From positions 2,108,001-2,172,000 of the forward strand of contig NZ_CP102277.1 of assembly GCF_025149785.1 (NCBI RefSeq): 64,000 nt of DNA, written 5' to 3'. Origin of the DNA: Coprococcus comes ATCC 27758. Its GTDB lineage: Bacteria > Bacillota > Clostridia > Lachnospirales > Lachnospiraceae. Made by a program: the position numbers and the translations under genes. Below, in pieces: positions 39,300 through 47,835 of this stretch (the stretch's first letter is position 1; each line of letters begins with the position of its first letter). A model generated the notes under the pieces. The model saw only the letters and a program-made list of their open reading frames with translations, was not told the DNA's origin and searched no databases.

Positions 39300-40523
39300 C
39301 TAGCTTCTGTAATCTGCATTGATGTCAATATATCCGTGAGTCAGGTCACATCCCCATGCGGTTGCGCTTTCGCTTCCCATCTTCACATCAGCAACTGCTT
39401 TTACTTCTTCCTGTGAGAGGATCTCCGTTGCTTTTTCTTCACTGTAATCTACCGCTGTACCATTTTCGATAATCTGGATCTTTCCTGCCTTGCTCTCGAA
39501 GAACAGATCCACCTTTTCCGGGTCAAACTGTGCTCCGGAATATCCCATTGCACAGAGGATTCTTCCCCAGTTTGCATCATGTCCTGCAATTGCTGCCTTG
39601 GTAAGATTTGAGCATACGATTGATTTTGCAAGTGTCTTTGCAGTCTCTTTTGTATCTGCACCAACTACAGTTACTTCAAATAAAGCAGTTGCTCCTTCTC
39701 CGTCCCCTGCGATCTTCTTTGCAAGGTATTCGTTGATCTCATGCAATGCTTCCGCAAAGGTTTTATAGCTTTCACTGTCTACCGTGATCACTTCATTTTC
39801 AGCCATTCCGTTTGCAAGAAGAACTACAGAATCATTTGTAGAAGTATCTCCGTCTACGGAAATCATATTGTATGTATCATTGACATCATCACTGAGGGCT
39901 TTCTGCAGTGCCTCTTTTGTGATTGCTGCATCTGTTGTGATAAAGCTGAGCATGGTGCACATATTCGGATGGATCATACCAGATCCTTTTGCCATACCAC
40001 CGATGGTAACGGTCTTTCCGGCAACCTCGATCTCTACTGCGATCTGTTTTTCACAGGTATCAGTCGTCATGATTGCTTTTGCTGCCTCAGTTCCGTTTGC
40101 CAGTGTATCATTTTTCTTTTCAGCAAGAGCCTTTACCCCTGCCACGATGCGATCAATTGGAAGCTGCTTTCCGATGACACCGGTCGATCCGATCAGTACA
40201 CCGTCTGCATTAATTCCAAGAGCTTCTGCTGCCGCATCTGCTGTGTCCTTGCAGTAGCCAAATCCTTCCGCACCGGTACATGCATTGGCAATTCCGGAAT
40301 TGACGATCACAGCCTGTGCTTTCGCACCGCTCTTTACAACCTGCTGATCCCATTTTACGCATGCTGCCTTTACAACGTTTGTAGTAAATGTTCCTGCACA
40401 TTCACATGGAACCTGGCTGTAGATCATTGCCATGTCGGTTCTGTCCTGATATTTGATCTTTGCTGCTGTTGATGCTGCCTCAAATCCTTTTGCTGCGGTC
40501 ACACCGCCTTCGATAATCTTCAT
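39300..40523 (-). CDS. argJ: Bifunctional ornithine acetyltransferase / N-acetylglutamate synthase
   Basis: 407 residues. Ntn-type self-processing enzyme: the KGSGMIHPNMCTML motif (near 180-193) carries the Thr that becomes the N-terminal nucleophile of the beta chain; here the residue before it is Cys where many homologs have Ala. GSTGVIG and TTNVVKAACV form the active site. Transfers acetyl from N-acetylornithine to glutamate, recycling it. Whether it also uses acetyl-CoA cannot be told from sequence. AAAGGAGG ribosome site. Confidence 0.95.
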   Translation of the reverse strand: MKIIEGGVTAAKGFEAASTAAKIKYQDRTDMAMIYSQVPCECAGTFTTNVVKAACVKWDQQVVKSGAKAQAVIVNSGIANACTGAEGFGYCKDTADAAAEALGINADGVLIGSTGVIGKQLPIDRIVAGVKALAEKKNDTLANGTEAAKAIMTTDTCEKQIAVEIEVAGKTVTIGGMAKGSGMIHPNMCTMLSFITTDAAITKEALQKALSDDVNDTYNMISVDGDTSTNDSVVLLANGMAENEVITVDSESYKTFAEALHEINEYLAKKIAGDGEGATALFEVTVVGADTKETAKTLAKSIVCSNLTKAAIAGHDANWGRILCAMGYSGAQFDPEKVDLFFESKAGKIQIIENGTAVDYSEEKATEILSQEEVKAVADVKMGSESATAWGCDLTHGYIDINADYRS

Positions 40524-40538
40524 CGTATATAGCCTCCT

Positions 40539-40997
40539 TTAGCCCTCTTCGATAAATGCTGTAATATTTTCCTCATTTAAAACAAACTCATAGTAGTTGA
40601 CATCCGGTCTCTTGGTCCATCCGATCGTATTCCAGAACGTATTGCCGATATCATTCTTGGTAAATGCGATCAGTGTGATCTTGTTGATATGTTCCTCTTT
40701 CAGAGCTGACATTGCATAGGCAACCATGCTCTTTCCGATCCCATGACAGCGGTACGCCGGATCTACACATACATGATAAAAACATCCGGTTCTTCCGTCG
40801 TGTCCGCAGAGGATTCCTCCTACTACTTTTCCGTCTATTTCGGCGATCACACTGGTTGTCGGATTCCTTTTCAGGAATCGTTCCACGCCTTCTTTTGAAT
40901 CATCTATGCTCCGGATTCCAAATCCTTTGATTCGCATCCAAAGTGCATGAAGCTGGTCATAATCTTCTACTGTCATCGCACGAATAATTGTTGTCAT
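40539..40997 (-). CDS. YpeA-like GNAT acetyltransferase in the arginine cluster
   Basis: About 152 residues, a single GNAT domain. The acetyl-CoA loop is VCVDPAYRCHGIGKSMV (R-x-x-G-I-G) near 76-92, with IAFTKNDIGNTFWNTIGWTKR at the C-terminal end. It resembles YpeA-type GNATs. The frame opens at 41066 inside argC; ATG at 40997 (MTTIIRAMTVEDYD) with AAGGAA is preferred. Its place between argC and argJ makes a short-form N-acetylglutamate synthase possible, but the sequence alone does not show it. Confidence 0.82.
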   Translation of the reverse strand: MTTIIRAMTVEDYDQLHALWMRIKGFGIRSIDDSKEGVERFLKRNPTTSVIAEIDGKVVGGILCGHDGRTGCFYHVCVDPAYRCHGIGKSMVAYAMSALKEEHINKITLIAFTKNDIGNTFWNTIGWTKRPDVNYYEFVLNEENITAFIEEG

Positions 40998-41031
40998 ATA
41001 TTTTCCATTCCTTTTCTTTTTCTGCCGTGTT

Positions 41032-42072
41032 CTACGGGAACATCGGAACCAGATCAAGACCTTCACTTTCCGGAAGTCCGAAGATCAGGTTCATGTTCTG
41101 TACAGCCTGTCCTGCTGCACCTTTTACCAGGTTGTCGATCGCACCCATCATAATGATACGGTTTGTTCTCGGATCGATCTTAAATCCGATATCGACATAA
41201 TTACTTCCTTCTACCCATTTTGTTTCCGGGTAAACATCTTTCTCCAGAACGCGGACAAATTTTTCATTTGCATAATATTTATCGTAAACTGCTTTTACTT
41301 CTTCCCAGGTAACATCCTTTGTAAGCTTCGCGTACTCTGTTGCCAGGATTCCTCTGTTCATCGGAACCAGATGCGGTGTAAAGTTGATCACAACCTCTTT
41401 GCCGCTCGCATATCCAAGCTGTTCCTCGATCTCCGGTGTGTGTCTGTGTGTTGCCACACCGTATGCTTTCATATTCTCATTGACTTCACAGTACAGGTTC
41501 GGAACCTTTGCACCTCTTCCTGCTCCGGATGTTCCGGACTTGGCATCAATGATCAGCGTATCCATATCGATCAGTCCTTCTTTTGCCAGCGGATAAGCAG
41601 TCAGGATGGAGCATGTTGTATAGCATCCAGGATTGGCGATCAGTCTTGCGCCTTTTATATCTTCTCTGTTCACTTCACACAGTCCGTAAACTGCTTCTTC
41701 GATAAACTGCGGGCTCTTGTGCTCAATACCGTACCATTTTTCGTAAGTCTTGACATCTTTGATACGGAAATCTGCGCTCAGGTCGATGATCTTAACCTTT
41801 GATAAGATTTCTTCATTAACTAATGATGCGCACAGTCCCTGTGGAGTTGCTGTGAAAATCACATCTACCTGATCTGCAAGTTGTTCCATATTATCATCTA
41901 AACATACCGCATCTACGATCTGAAACATATTGCGGTATACATCTGCATATTTCTTATCGATATAGCTTCTTGAGCCAAACCATTTAATTTCTACGTCTTT
42001 ATGTCCTGTTAAAATGCGAACCAGTTCTCCTCCGGCGTAACCGGTAGAACCGATGATTCCTGCTTTAATCAT
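41032..42072 (-). CDS. argC: N-acetyl-gamma-glutamyl-phosphate reductase
   Basis: About 346 residues. Nucleotide motif GIIGSTGYAGGELVRIL at the N-terminus; catalytic Cys in IANPGCYTTCSILTAYPL (near 146); substrate/dimer region HRHTPEIEEQ and VPMNRGILAT. Reduces N-acetylglutamyl phosphate to the semialdehyde. ATG at 42072 has GAAAGG 9 nt upstream; an in-frame ATG at 42081 is less well placed. First gene of the arg cluster, with a proximal promoter and a GC-rich structured region further upstream. Confidence 0.96.
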   Translation of the reverse strand: MIKAGIIGSTGYAGGELVRILTGHKDVEIKWFGSRSYIDKKYADVYRNMFQIVDAVCLDDNMEQLADQVDVIFTATPQGLCASLVNEEILSKVKIIDLSADFRIKDVKTYEKWYGIEHKSPQFIEEAVYGLCEVNREDIKGARLIANPGCYTTCSILTAYPLAKEGLIDMDTLIIDAKSGTSGAGRGAKVPNLYCEVNENMKAYGVATHRHTPEIEEQLGYASGKEVVINFTPHLVPMNRGILATEYAKLTKDVTWEEVKAVYDKYYANEKFVRVLEKDVYPETKWVEGSNYVDIGFKIDPRTNRIIMMGAIDNLVKGAAGQAVQNMNLIFGLPESEGLDLVPMFP

Positions 42073-42128
42073 GTAAACCATCCTTTCGTAAATGCCGTAT
42101 TTGTGTATAGATAGGCATAATCATAAAT

Positions 42129-42157
42129 ACTATAAACCCATTAATCCCTATTGTAAA
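42129..42157 (-). promoter_or_regulatory. Proximal argC promoter
   Basis: TTTACA (42152-42157), 17 bp, TATAGT (42129-42134) on the minus strand, about 57 bp upstream of argC. TATTTATGATTATGCC just downstream resembles an arginine-repressor half-site. Confidence 0.65.
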
Positions 42158-42164
42158 GGGGTTC

Positions 42165-42440
42165 GCGGGAATTGGGGGAATGTTTTTTTGATTGGTGCGG
42201 GGACGCTCCTGCGCGAAATATGTTTGCACGCAACCGCGCTTGCGCTTGCCATGCATGCCTAAAGAAATATCCAGTGGATATTTCTTCGGCGCGTCTCAAA
42301 CGCAGCGGTACTAGGCTCGGCTTTGCTTACGCTCGCCTTGCCAAGTGCCGGCGTTTTCGAGGGGTTGCTTAGCAAAGATATTTCGCGCAGGAGCTGTGCA
42401 CTGACGAATGGGAACATTCTCCAATTGGGTGGGGCTGATG
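42165..42440 (-). ncRNA. Candidate structured RNA upstream of argC (GC-rich, GNRA loops)
   Basis: A closing stem of 17 perfect pairs (42205-42221 with 42378-42394) lies inside weaker outer pairing (about 42170-42183 with 42414-42427). The interior folds on the minus strand into several branches: AAACGC/GCGTTT around a CGGCAC..GTACCG stem; GC-GTAA-GC and GC-GCAA-GC with GNRA tetraloops; and an 11-bp hairpin (42262-42286). GNRA loops appear only on the minus strand, suggesting the functional strand. Much richer in GC than flanking DNA. No coding sign. Class unknown. Confidence 0.6.
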
Positions 42441-42480
42441 CTTGTCGACTCATTGTGGTGCAACGGGCGGGCGAGGCGGC

Positions 42481-42529
42481 GTCAAACTTCCTGCCTCATG
42501 CTTGACAGCATGAGGATTGGAAGTTTGAC
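42481..42529. repeat. Hairpin next to the argC-upstream structured element
   Basis: GTCAAACTTCC (42481-42491) pairs with GGAAGTTTGAC (42519-42529); after a small internal loop CCTCATGC pairs with GCATGAGG. Total 19 bp. Read on the minus strand it precedes the larger structured element. Confidence 0.7.
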
Positions 42530-42639
42530 ACCTGTCTCCCTTGGGAATGAAAGAATTCCATGTGATTTCAGCCGAGTTTTGGTTCAGCCTATCTTAAAAA
42601 ACAATTATTATTCTATCTATTTTATTTTCCGATTGGTTT

Positions 42640-42668
42640 AGTATACATGGTTTTATTTGGTAAAGCAA
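42640..42668 (-). promoter_or_regulatory. Distal minus-strand promoter upstream of the structured element
   Basis: TTGCTT (42663-42668), 17 bp, TATACT (42640-42645). Its transcript would pass through the hairpin and structured element (42165-42529) before argC, giving either a separate small RNA or a 550-nt argC leader. Confidence 0.55.
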
Positions 42669-42680
42669 GTGGTTTTTTGA

Positions 42681-42780
42681 TTTTTATGCATGTTTCTGTG
42701 TATTTTTATGTATAATTTCTTATTTTTATGCATTTATATTTATTTTTATGCATTGTTATGCATTTTTATTATTATAAGAT
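42681..42780. promoter_or_regulatory. Array of ArgR-like boxes with 20-bp phasing
   Basis: TATTTTTATGCAT-type units begin at 42681, 42701, 42721 and 42741, with a degenerate fifth at 42761: exactly 20 bp apart. The reverse complement ATGCATAAAAATA matches the Bacillus-type ARG box consensus, and tandem boxes separated by a few bases are the known ArgR hexamer target. The same motif occurs before argG (47717-47772). The array lies between the distal argC-side promoter and the MATE promoter. Confidence 0.7.
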
Positions 42781-42803
42781 ACATTAGGTCTGTATTCTTT
42801 TTA

Positions 42804-42833
42804 TTGACTATTTTAGGAAAATTCAGTTAGTAT
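42804..42833 (+). promoter_or_regulatory. Promoter of the second MATE gene
   Basis: TTGACT (42804-42809), 18 bp, TAGTAT (42828-42833); the AAAGGAG ribosome site follows at about 42849. Confidence 0.65.
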
Positions 42834-42865
42834 TAAGGAAGTGATTGTAAAGGAGTTGTTATTTT

Positions 42866-44197
42866 ATGGAACGGGATCTTACTTCGGGGAGTGTTTTTCG
42901 GAATGTGATTTATTTTTCGCTGCCTTATTTTTTATCTTATTTTTTGCAGACGCTTTATGGGATGGCGGATCTTTTTATTGTTGGGCAGTTTGATGGGGTT
43001 GCCAGTACAACAGCGGTTTCGATTGGGAGCCAGGTGATGCATATGTTGACGGTGATGATCGTGGGGCTTGCGATGGGGGCTACGGTTTCAATCGGGCAGT
43101 CTATTGGAGCAGGCGATAAGAAAAGGGCTTCTGTGTTTGTGGGAAATACGGTGACTTTGTTTATGGGGATTTCTCTGGTGCTGGCAGTTTTGCTTCTGTT
43201 TTTTGTAAAGCCAATTGTTTCGGTGATGTCTACGCCTGCGGAGGCTGTTTCCGGGACAGCAGCTTATCTGACGATCTGTTTTCTCGGGATTCCTTTTATT
43301 ACGGCGTATAATGTGATCAGTTCGATTTTCCGCGGACTCGGGGATTCTAAAAGTCCGATGTATTTCATCGCAGTTGCATGTGCGGTGAATATTATACTGG
43401 ATTATCTGTTTATCGGATTTTTCCATCTGGGAGCTTCCGGTGCTGCGCTTGGCACAACACTTTCCCAAGCGTGCAGTGTTCTGTTTGCACTGATTGCCAT
43501 TAAACGTAAGCAGACCGGACTTTCTCTTTCCGGAGACTGTTTCCGCCCACAGAAAAAACCGCTTGGCAAAATTCTGAATATTGGGATTCCGGTAGCGCTT
43601 CAGGACGGATTTATTCAGATTGCTTTCATTGTTATTACGATCATTGCCAACCGGCGCGGACTGAACGCAGCCGCTGCTGTCGGCATTGTGGAAAAAATCA
43701 TCAGCTTTCTGTTTCTGGTTCCGTCTTCCATGCTTTCGACTGTTTCTGCACTCGCAGCTCAGAATATCGGTGCCGGAAAGTATGACCGTGCAAAGCAGAC
43801 GCTTCGCTATGCCATGATGATCGCCATTGGATTTGGTCTGGTCGTCTCTATATTGATCCAGTTTATCGCAGCTCCGGTTGTCGGACTTTTCACTGCAGAC
43901 GCAGCCGTTATTCTTCTCGGCGCGCAGTACATTCGCGGATATATCTGGGATTGTATTTTTGCCGGCGTTCATTTCAGTTTCAGCGGATACTTCTGTGCAT
44001 GCGGAAAATCTGGAATTTCATTTTTACATAACCTGATCGCTATTTTGTGCGTGCGTATTCCGGGTGTTTATCTGACTTCAAAAATTTTCCCGCATACACT
44101 GTTTCCAATGGGACTCGCAACCGCTACCGGCTCCTTATTGTCTGTGATCATCTGCATCATTGCTTACCGATGGTTATGTGAAAAATCCGGAAAATAG
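42866..44197 (+). CDS. MATE-family efflux transporter
   Basis: 443 residues, twelve predicted helices, DinF/NorM-type MATE (YFSLPYFLSYFLQTLYGMADLFIVG at the N-terminus; IGSQVMHMLTVMIVGLAMGATVSIGQ). Exports drugs or metabolites with H+ or Na+. It differs clearly from the MATE protein at 15.4-16.7 kb. The first third is unusually rich in TTT/GGG-type codons, whereas the rest matches neighbours. Upstream ArgR-like boxes make arginine-linked control conceivable. Confidence 0.92.
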   Translation: MERDLTSGSVFRNVIYFSLPYFLSYFLQTLYGMADLFIVGQFDGVASTTAVSIGSQVMHMLTVMIVGLAMGATVSIGQSIGAGDKKRASVFVGNTVTLFMGISLVLAVLLLFFVKPIVSVMSTPAEAVSGTAAYLTICFLGIPFITAYNVISSIFRGLGDSKSPMYFIAVACAVNIILDYLFIGFFHLGASGAALGTTLSQACSVLFALIAIKRKQTGLSLSGDCFRPQKKPLGKILNIGIPVALQDGFIQIAFIVITIIANRRGLNAAAAVGIVEKIISFLFLVPSSMLSTVSALAAQNIGAGKYDRAKQTLRYAMMIAIGFGLVVSILIQFIAAPVVGLFTADAAVILLGAQYIRGYIWDCIFAGVHFSFSGYFCACGKSGISFLHNLIAILCVRIPGVYLTSKIFPHTLFPMGLATATGSLLSVIICIIAYRWLCEKSGK

Positions 44198-44277
44198 AAT
44201 ACAGGATCGGACTCTTACGGATTTCTCCAGATCATCAAAAATGGTGACTCACTACGAGCCACCATTTTGATGATCAC

Positions 44278-44784
44278 TTATCTGATATGCGCTTCTTCAT
44301 GTGCAAGCAGCCATTCTTTCTTTTCAAGTCCACCGGCATATCCGGTCAGGCTTCCGTCGCTTCCGATGACCCGGTGACAAGGAATAATCACAGAGATCGG
44401 ATTATGTCCGACCGCACCTCCGACTGCCTGCGGCGAGATACTTTTCGCGCCCCGTTTTACTGCAAGGATCTTTGCAATCTTTCCATAAGTAATGGTACAT
44501 CCATATGGGATTTTTGCGATAATCTTCCATACTTCTTTTCGGAAATCACTTCCTGCAGGTGCAAGAGGAAGTTCTTCCGGATCCGGATCCTGCCCTGCAA
44601 AATACCGATCCAGCCAGTACTCTGCCTGATCCAGTACCGGCAAGTCTTTCTTCTCCTCAAAATCTTCTATAATCTTGTCCATATAGTATTTCTGTCCTTC
44701 AAACCATGCACCAACAAGTACATCCTCCCGTGCTCCAAGCGTAATTTTCCCAATCGGCGAATCATAGTAGCTTACATACAGCAT
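44278..44784 (-). CDS. ogt: Methylated-DNA-protein-cysteine methyltransferase
   Basis: 168 residues. The alkyl-acceptor Cys lies in VIIPCHRVIGSDG near 142, the DNA-binding helix in GAKSISPQAVGGAVGHNP, with the RNase H-like N-terminal domain ahead. Suicide repair of O6-alkylguanine. Ribosome site AGGGGAAG. Single gene; a small structured repeat lies immediately upstream. Confidence 0.95.
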   Translation of the reverse strand: MLYVSYYDSPIGKITLGAREDVLVGAWFEGQKYYMDKIIEDFEEKKDLPVLDQAEYWLDRYFAGQDPDPEELPLAPAGSDFRKEVWKIIAKIPYGCTITYGKIAKILAVKRGAKSISPQAVGGAVGHNPISVIIPCHRVIGSDGSLTGYAGGLEKKEWLLAHEEAHIR

Positions 44785-44814
44785 TTTTCATTCTTCCCCT
44801 TTTTCATCCGTCCT

Positions 44815-44896
44815 GATACCTATGTTTTTGAGGATTGCGAGAGTGCAAAGCACGTAGCAATCTGGTATCAAAGGGGTCAAAATACCTTTGGACCCC
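44815..44896 (+). repeat. Small structured repeat, copy A (GGATTGC/GCAATC)
   Basis: GATACC/GGTATC (44815-44820 with 44864-44869) closes a stem containing GATTGC/GCAATC (44833-44838 with 44857-44862) and GTGC/GCAC (44843-44846 with 44850-44853). A second hairpin GGGGTC/GACCCC ends at 44896. A relative (copy B) lies at 55492-55565 on the minus strand. Confidence 0.65.
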
Positions 44897-44978
44897 AACA
44901 TCTTAAAAATAAAAACAAAATTCCTTAACTTTTGTACCATTCAAATTATAAAATGGAGATTTTTTCCTGTCAATCTTC

Positions 44979-46247
44979 TTATCCGCGAATTTGTCCATTT
45001 CCAAAGATCACATACTTTTTCGTGGTAAGGGCTTCCTGCCCCATCGGTCCGCGGGCATGAAGCTTCTGGGTACTGATTCCGATTTCCGCCCCGAATCCAA
45101 ATTCGTTTCCGTCAGTAAATCTGGTTGACGCATTGACATACACTGCCGCCGCATCTACCCTCTCCTGAAAATACAGTGCATTTGCATAATCCTTCGTGAT
45201 AATCGTCTCGGAATGTCCGGTGTTCCATTTGTTGATGTGCCGGACGGCATCACAGATAGCTGGAACAATTTTTACAGAAATAATCGCATCCAGATATTCC
45301 TGTCCCCAGTCGCTTTCCTGTGCCCAAGCGATCCGCTCATCAATCTGCCTTGTCGCTTCGTCTCCCCGGATCTCTACCCCTTTTGCCGAAAGCCGGTCAC
45401 AGATCACCGGAAGCGCCTCCTCTGCAATTTTCTCATGAATCACTAAGGATTCACATGCATTGCATACACCAAGTCTCTGCGTCTTTGCATTCTCGATAAT
45501 CTCCGCTGCCATCTGGACATCAGCAAATTCATCCACATAAATATGGCAGTTCCCCGTCCCAGTCTCAATCACCGGAACCGTACTGTTCTCCACCACAGAT
45601 GCAATCAGTGAAGCACCTCCTCTTGGGATCAGTACATCCAGATAGTCCTTCATCCGCATCATTTCCATAGCCGACTCCCGGCTGGTATCTTCAACCAGAA
45701 TCAGCGCATCCGGTTCCATTCCCTTTTTCGCAAGTGCCCCACGGATTACCTCTGCTATAGCCCTGCAGGAATTTGCTGCTGCACTTCCTCCTTTTAAAAC
45801 GGCGACATTTCCGGTCTTAAAGCAGAGTCCAAAGGCATCTGCAGTCACATTCGGACGGGCTTCATAAATGATTCCAACAACACCAAGCGGAACTCGTTTT
45901 TCTCCGATCTGCAGTCCGTTTGGCCTTGTTTTCATGGAAATGATCTCTCCCAAAATATCCGGAAGTGCTGCAATCTCCCTAAGTCCTTCTGCCATTTTCC
46001 GGATTCTGTTTTCATTTAGAAGAAGCCGGTCGATCAGTGGCTCTGTCATCTTATTTTTTCTTGCAAGCATAATATCCTTTTGGTTTTCTTCTATTATATA
46101 TGCCTGTTGTGCCACCAGCGCATCTGCCGCCAGGATGAGCCCTTCCTGTCTTTGAATTGCATTTAAAAATGCGACCGTTTCTTTTGCACTGACTGCACGC
46201 TTTCCAAGCTTTTCCATATAGATTTTTTTCTCTGTTCTCTGTTCCAT
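44979..46247 (-). CDS. proA: Gamma-glutamyl phosphate reductase
   Basis: About 422 residues, aldehyde dehydrogenase superfamily. Catalytic Cys in [14 protein letters not shown] (near 275), cofactor site [12 protein letters not shown], family signature [27 protein letters not shown] at the C-terminus (abbreviated). Second step of proline synthesis. The frame opens at GTG 46256; AGAGG sits 8 nt before the ATG at 46247. Directly follows proB. Confidence 0.96.
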   Translation of the reverse strand: MEQRTEKKIYMEKLGKRAVSAKETVAFLNAIQRQEGLILAADALVAQQAYIIEENQKDIMLARKNKMTEPLIDRLLLNENRIRKMAEGLREIAALPDILGEIISMKTRPNGLQIGEKRVPLGVVGIIYEARPNVTADAFGLCFKTGNVAVLKGGSAAANSCRAIAEVIRGALAKKGMEPDALILVEDTSRESAMEMMRMKDYLDVLIPRGGASLIASVVENSTVPVIETGTGNCHIYVDEFADVQMAAEIIENAKTQRLGVCNACESLVIHEKIAEEALPVICDRLSAKGVEIRGDEATRQIDERIAWAQESDWGQEYLDAIISVKIVPAICDAVRHINKWNTGHSETIITKDYANALYFQERVDAAAVYVNASTRFTDGNEFGFGAEIGISTQKLHARGPMGQEALTTKKYVIFGNGQIRG

Positions 46248-46258
46248 CTCATTCACCT

Positions 46259-47167
46259 CTACTTTCCCACAGCCATCCGATACTGTATATTTCTTTTCAG
46301 TCTCCGCTCCATCCTGTACGCATCTCTTTCCGGTCCAAGCTCATTTTCCCCGTCATAGCGGTGATTCTTTGCAAGAAACAGCGTACCGACTTTCTTTCCT
46401 GCCATAATATCATTAATTGCATAAATATTATCGCCATTTGCGATCACCATATCTGCTCCCGCTTCTGTTGCAATCTTGGCTGCCTCGATCTTTGTCGCCA
46501 TGCCACCGGTTCCGACTGCGCTTCCGGCTCCTTTTCCCATCTTCTCCAGTTCTTCATCAATCCGGTTCACAGTATGCACAAATCTTGCTGCCGGATTGGT
46601 TCTTGGATCATCCGTATAAAGTCCCTCGATATCTGACATCATGATCAAAAGATCCGCCTCCACCAACGCCGCCACATCCGCAGACATAGTATCATTATCG
46701 CCAAAATTTCCATAGCTGTCCTCATCCACGGAAATAGCATCATTTGCATTGACGATTGGAACCACATTCATTGCCAGAAGTTCTTCAAATGTTTCTCTCG
46801 CATGGATACGGCATGTCTTGCTGTAGACAGATTCTTTCGTCAGCAGCACTTGTGCGGTGAGCTGACTGTATTCCGCAAAAAATTTCTCATAGATCATCAT
46901 CAGGCGCCCCTGCCCTACTGCTGCACATGCCTGTTTGACAGAACCAGCCGGCTTCTCAATGATTCCAAGGACATTTTTTCCGATACCGACTGCACCGGAA
47001 GATACTACGATTATCTCTTTTCCGCGGTTTCTGAGATTGAACAGTACACGGACAAATTTCTCCAGTTTTTCCAGATTGATGTTACCGGTTTTTGCATAGG
47101 TGACAGTGGAGGTTCCCACTTTGATGACGATTCGTTTCTTTTCCTTTAGAGTGGCTCTTAATTCCAT
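46259..47167 (-). CDS. proB: Glutamate 5-kinase (short form)
   Basis: 302 residues. Amino acid kinase fold with [12 protein letters not shown] (phosphate loop), [29 protein letters not shown] (abbreviated: [10 protein letters not shown]) and [15 protein letters not shown]. First, proline-regulated step of proline synthesis. The C-terminal PUA domain of E. coli ProB is missing; only about 35 residues follow the kinase core ([19 protein letters not shown]), ending in a basic tail. Operon with proA. A hairpin lies in the leader. Confidence 0.94.
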   Translation of the reverse strand: MELRATLKEKKRIVIKVGTSTVTYAKTGNINLEKLEKFVRVLFNLRNRGKEIIVVSSGAVGIGKNVLGIIEKPAGSVKQACAAVGQGRLMMIYEKFFAEYSQLTAQVLLTKESVYSKTCRIHARETFEELLAMNVVPIVNANDAISVDEDSYGNFGDNDTMSADVAALVEADLLIMMSDIEGLYTDDPRTNPAARFVHTVNRIDEELEKMGKGAGSAVGTGGMATKIEAAKIATEAGADMVIANGDNIYAINDIMAGKKVGTLFLAKNHRYDGENELGPERDAYRMERRLKRNIQYRMAVGK

Positions 47168-47211
47168 TTCGTTTTTCCTCTTTTCAATTCATATTCTTAG
47201 TAGGTATAAAT

Positions 47212-47260
47212 AAAAGAAGCAGAAAAAGAGTATGCGGCGATACCTTTTTCTGCTTCTTTT
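47212..47260. terminator. 17-bp hairpin upstream of proB
   Basis: AAAAGAAGCAGAAAAAG (47212-47228) pairs perfectly with CTTTTTCTGCTTCTTTT (47244-47260), extended by GTAT/ATAC after one bulged base. The plus strand has the better T-run, but no plus-strand gene precedes it; on the minus strand it lies in the proB leader 45 bp before the start. No T-box motif accompanies it. The remaining 47270-47680 holds no supported gene. Confidence 0.55.
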
Positions 47261-47685
47261 TTCACTATCGAATCATAATACTTCAATGACTGAACAAAAC
47301 CTATCACTTTTTCATTCCATCCGAAATGAACATTTTGAGCTGTATATATTGGATACACGCATTCCCTGATCTGCAATATTGAATTTTCTGTTCTGTGCCC
47401 TTGAAGGACACGGTCGATGCGGGAATGTAGAAATGAAAAATACACTGCCTTCTGCCGGCAATGTCAGAACGAAATCAAATATGTTATTCTTATTCATTTT
47501 ATGCATATCACTCATCTCGCCGGTCCCTTTCTTCCTTTAGCGTGTTACCTTGTTACTTTTTGTTATATTTTACGGATTTTTGTGCAAATGTCAAGTATTT
47601 TCCTGATTTATCTTTATATTTTCTGTTTAATCTTCTTCTATCCTTCTTTTTTCTTATTACTCTCTTTCCTTTTTTATACATAATC

Positions 47686-47787
47686 ATGCATATTTTATGT
47701 ATATTTTTACTTTTATTTGCATAAAAATAACATTTTTAAAAGTTTTTTCATTTTATTATTGCATAAATATAAAAAATGGTGTATAGT
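47686..47787 (+). promoter_or_regulatory. argG promoter with ArgR-like boxes
   Basis: TTGCAT (47759-47764), 17 bp, TATAGT (47782-47787). Boxes: ATGCATATTTTATGTATAT (47686-47704), TTGCATAAAAATAA (47717-47730) and TTGCATAAATATAA (47759-47772), the last overlapping the -35. They match the array near 42.7 kb. Confidence 0.7.
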
Positions 47788-47835
47788 GGGTTGTGAATTG
47801 AATACAAAAGAAAATTTTTAGGAGGTTTATATACA

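Noticed and set aside
42259-42453. 64-residue open frame on the minus strand
   Set aside because: It lies entirely in the GC-rich structured element and its sequence follows stems and loops; no ribosome site.
42681-42780. Regularly spaced repeats as a CRISPR array
   Set aside because: Units are 20 bp with almost no spacer, AT-rich, and no cas genes are present; they fit operator boxes.
47197-47515. Two overlapping minus-strand frames upstream of proB
   Set aside because: They run through the 17-bp hairpin, lack ribosome sites and resemble no family.
47170-47560. Possible proline T-box in front of proB
   Set aside because: The T-box sequence TGGNACCGCG is not present on the minus strand.
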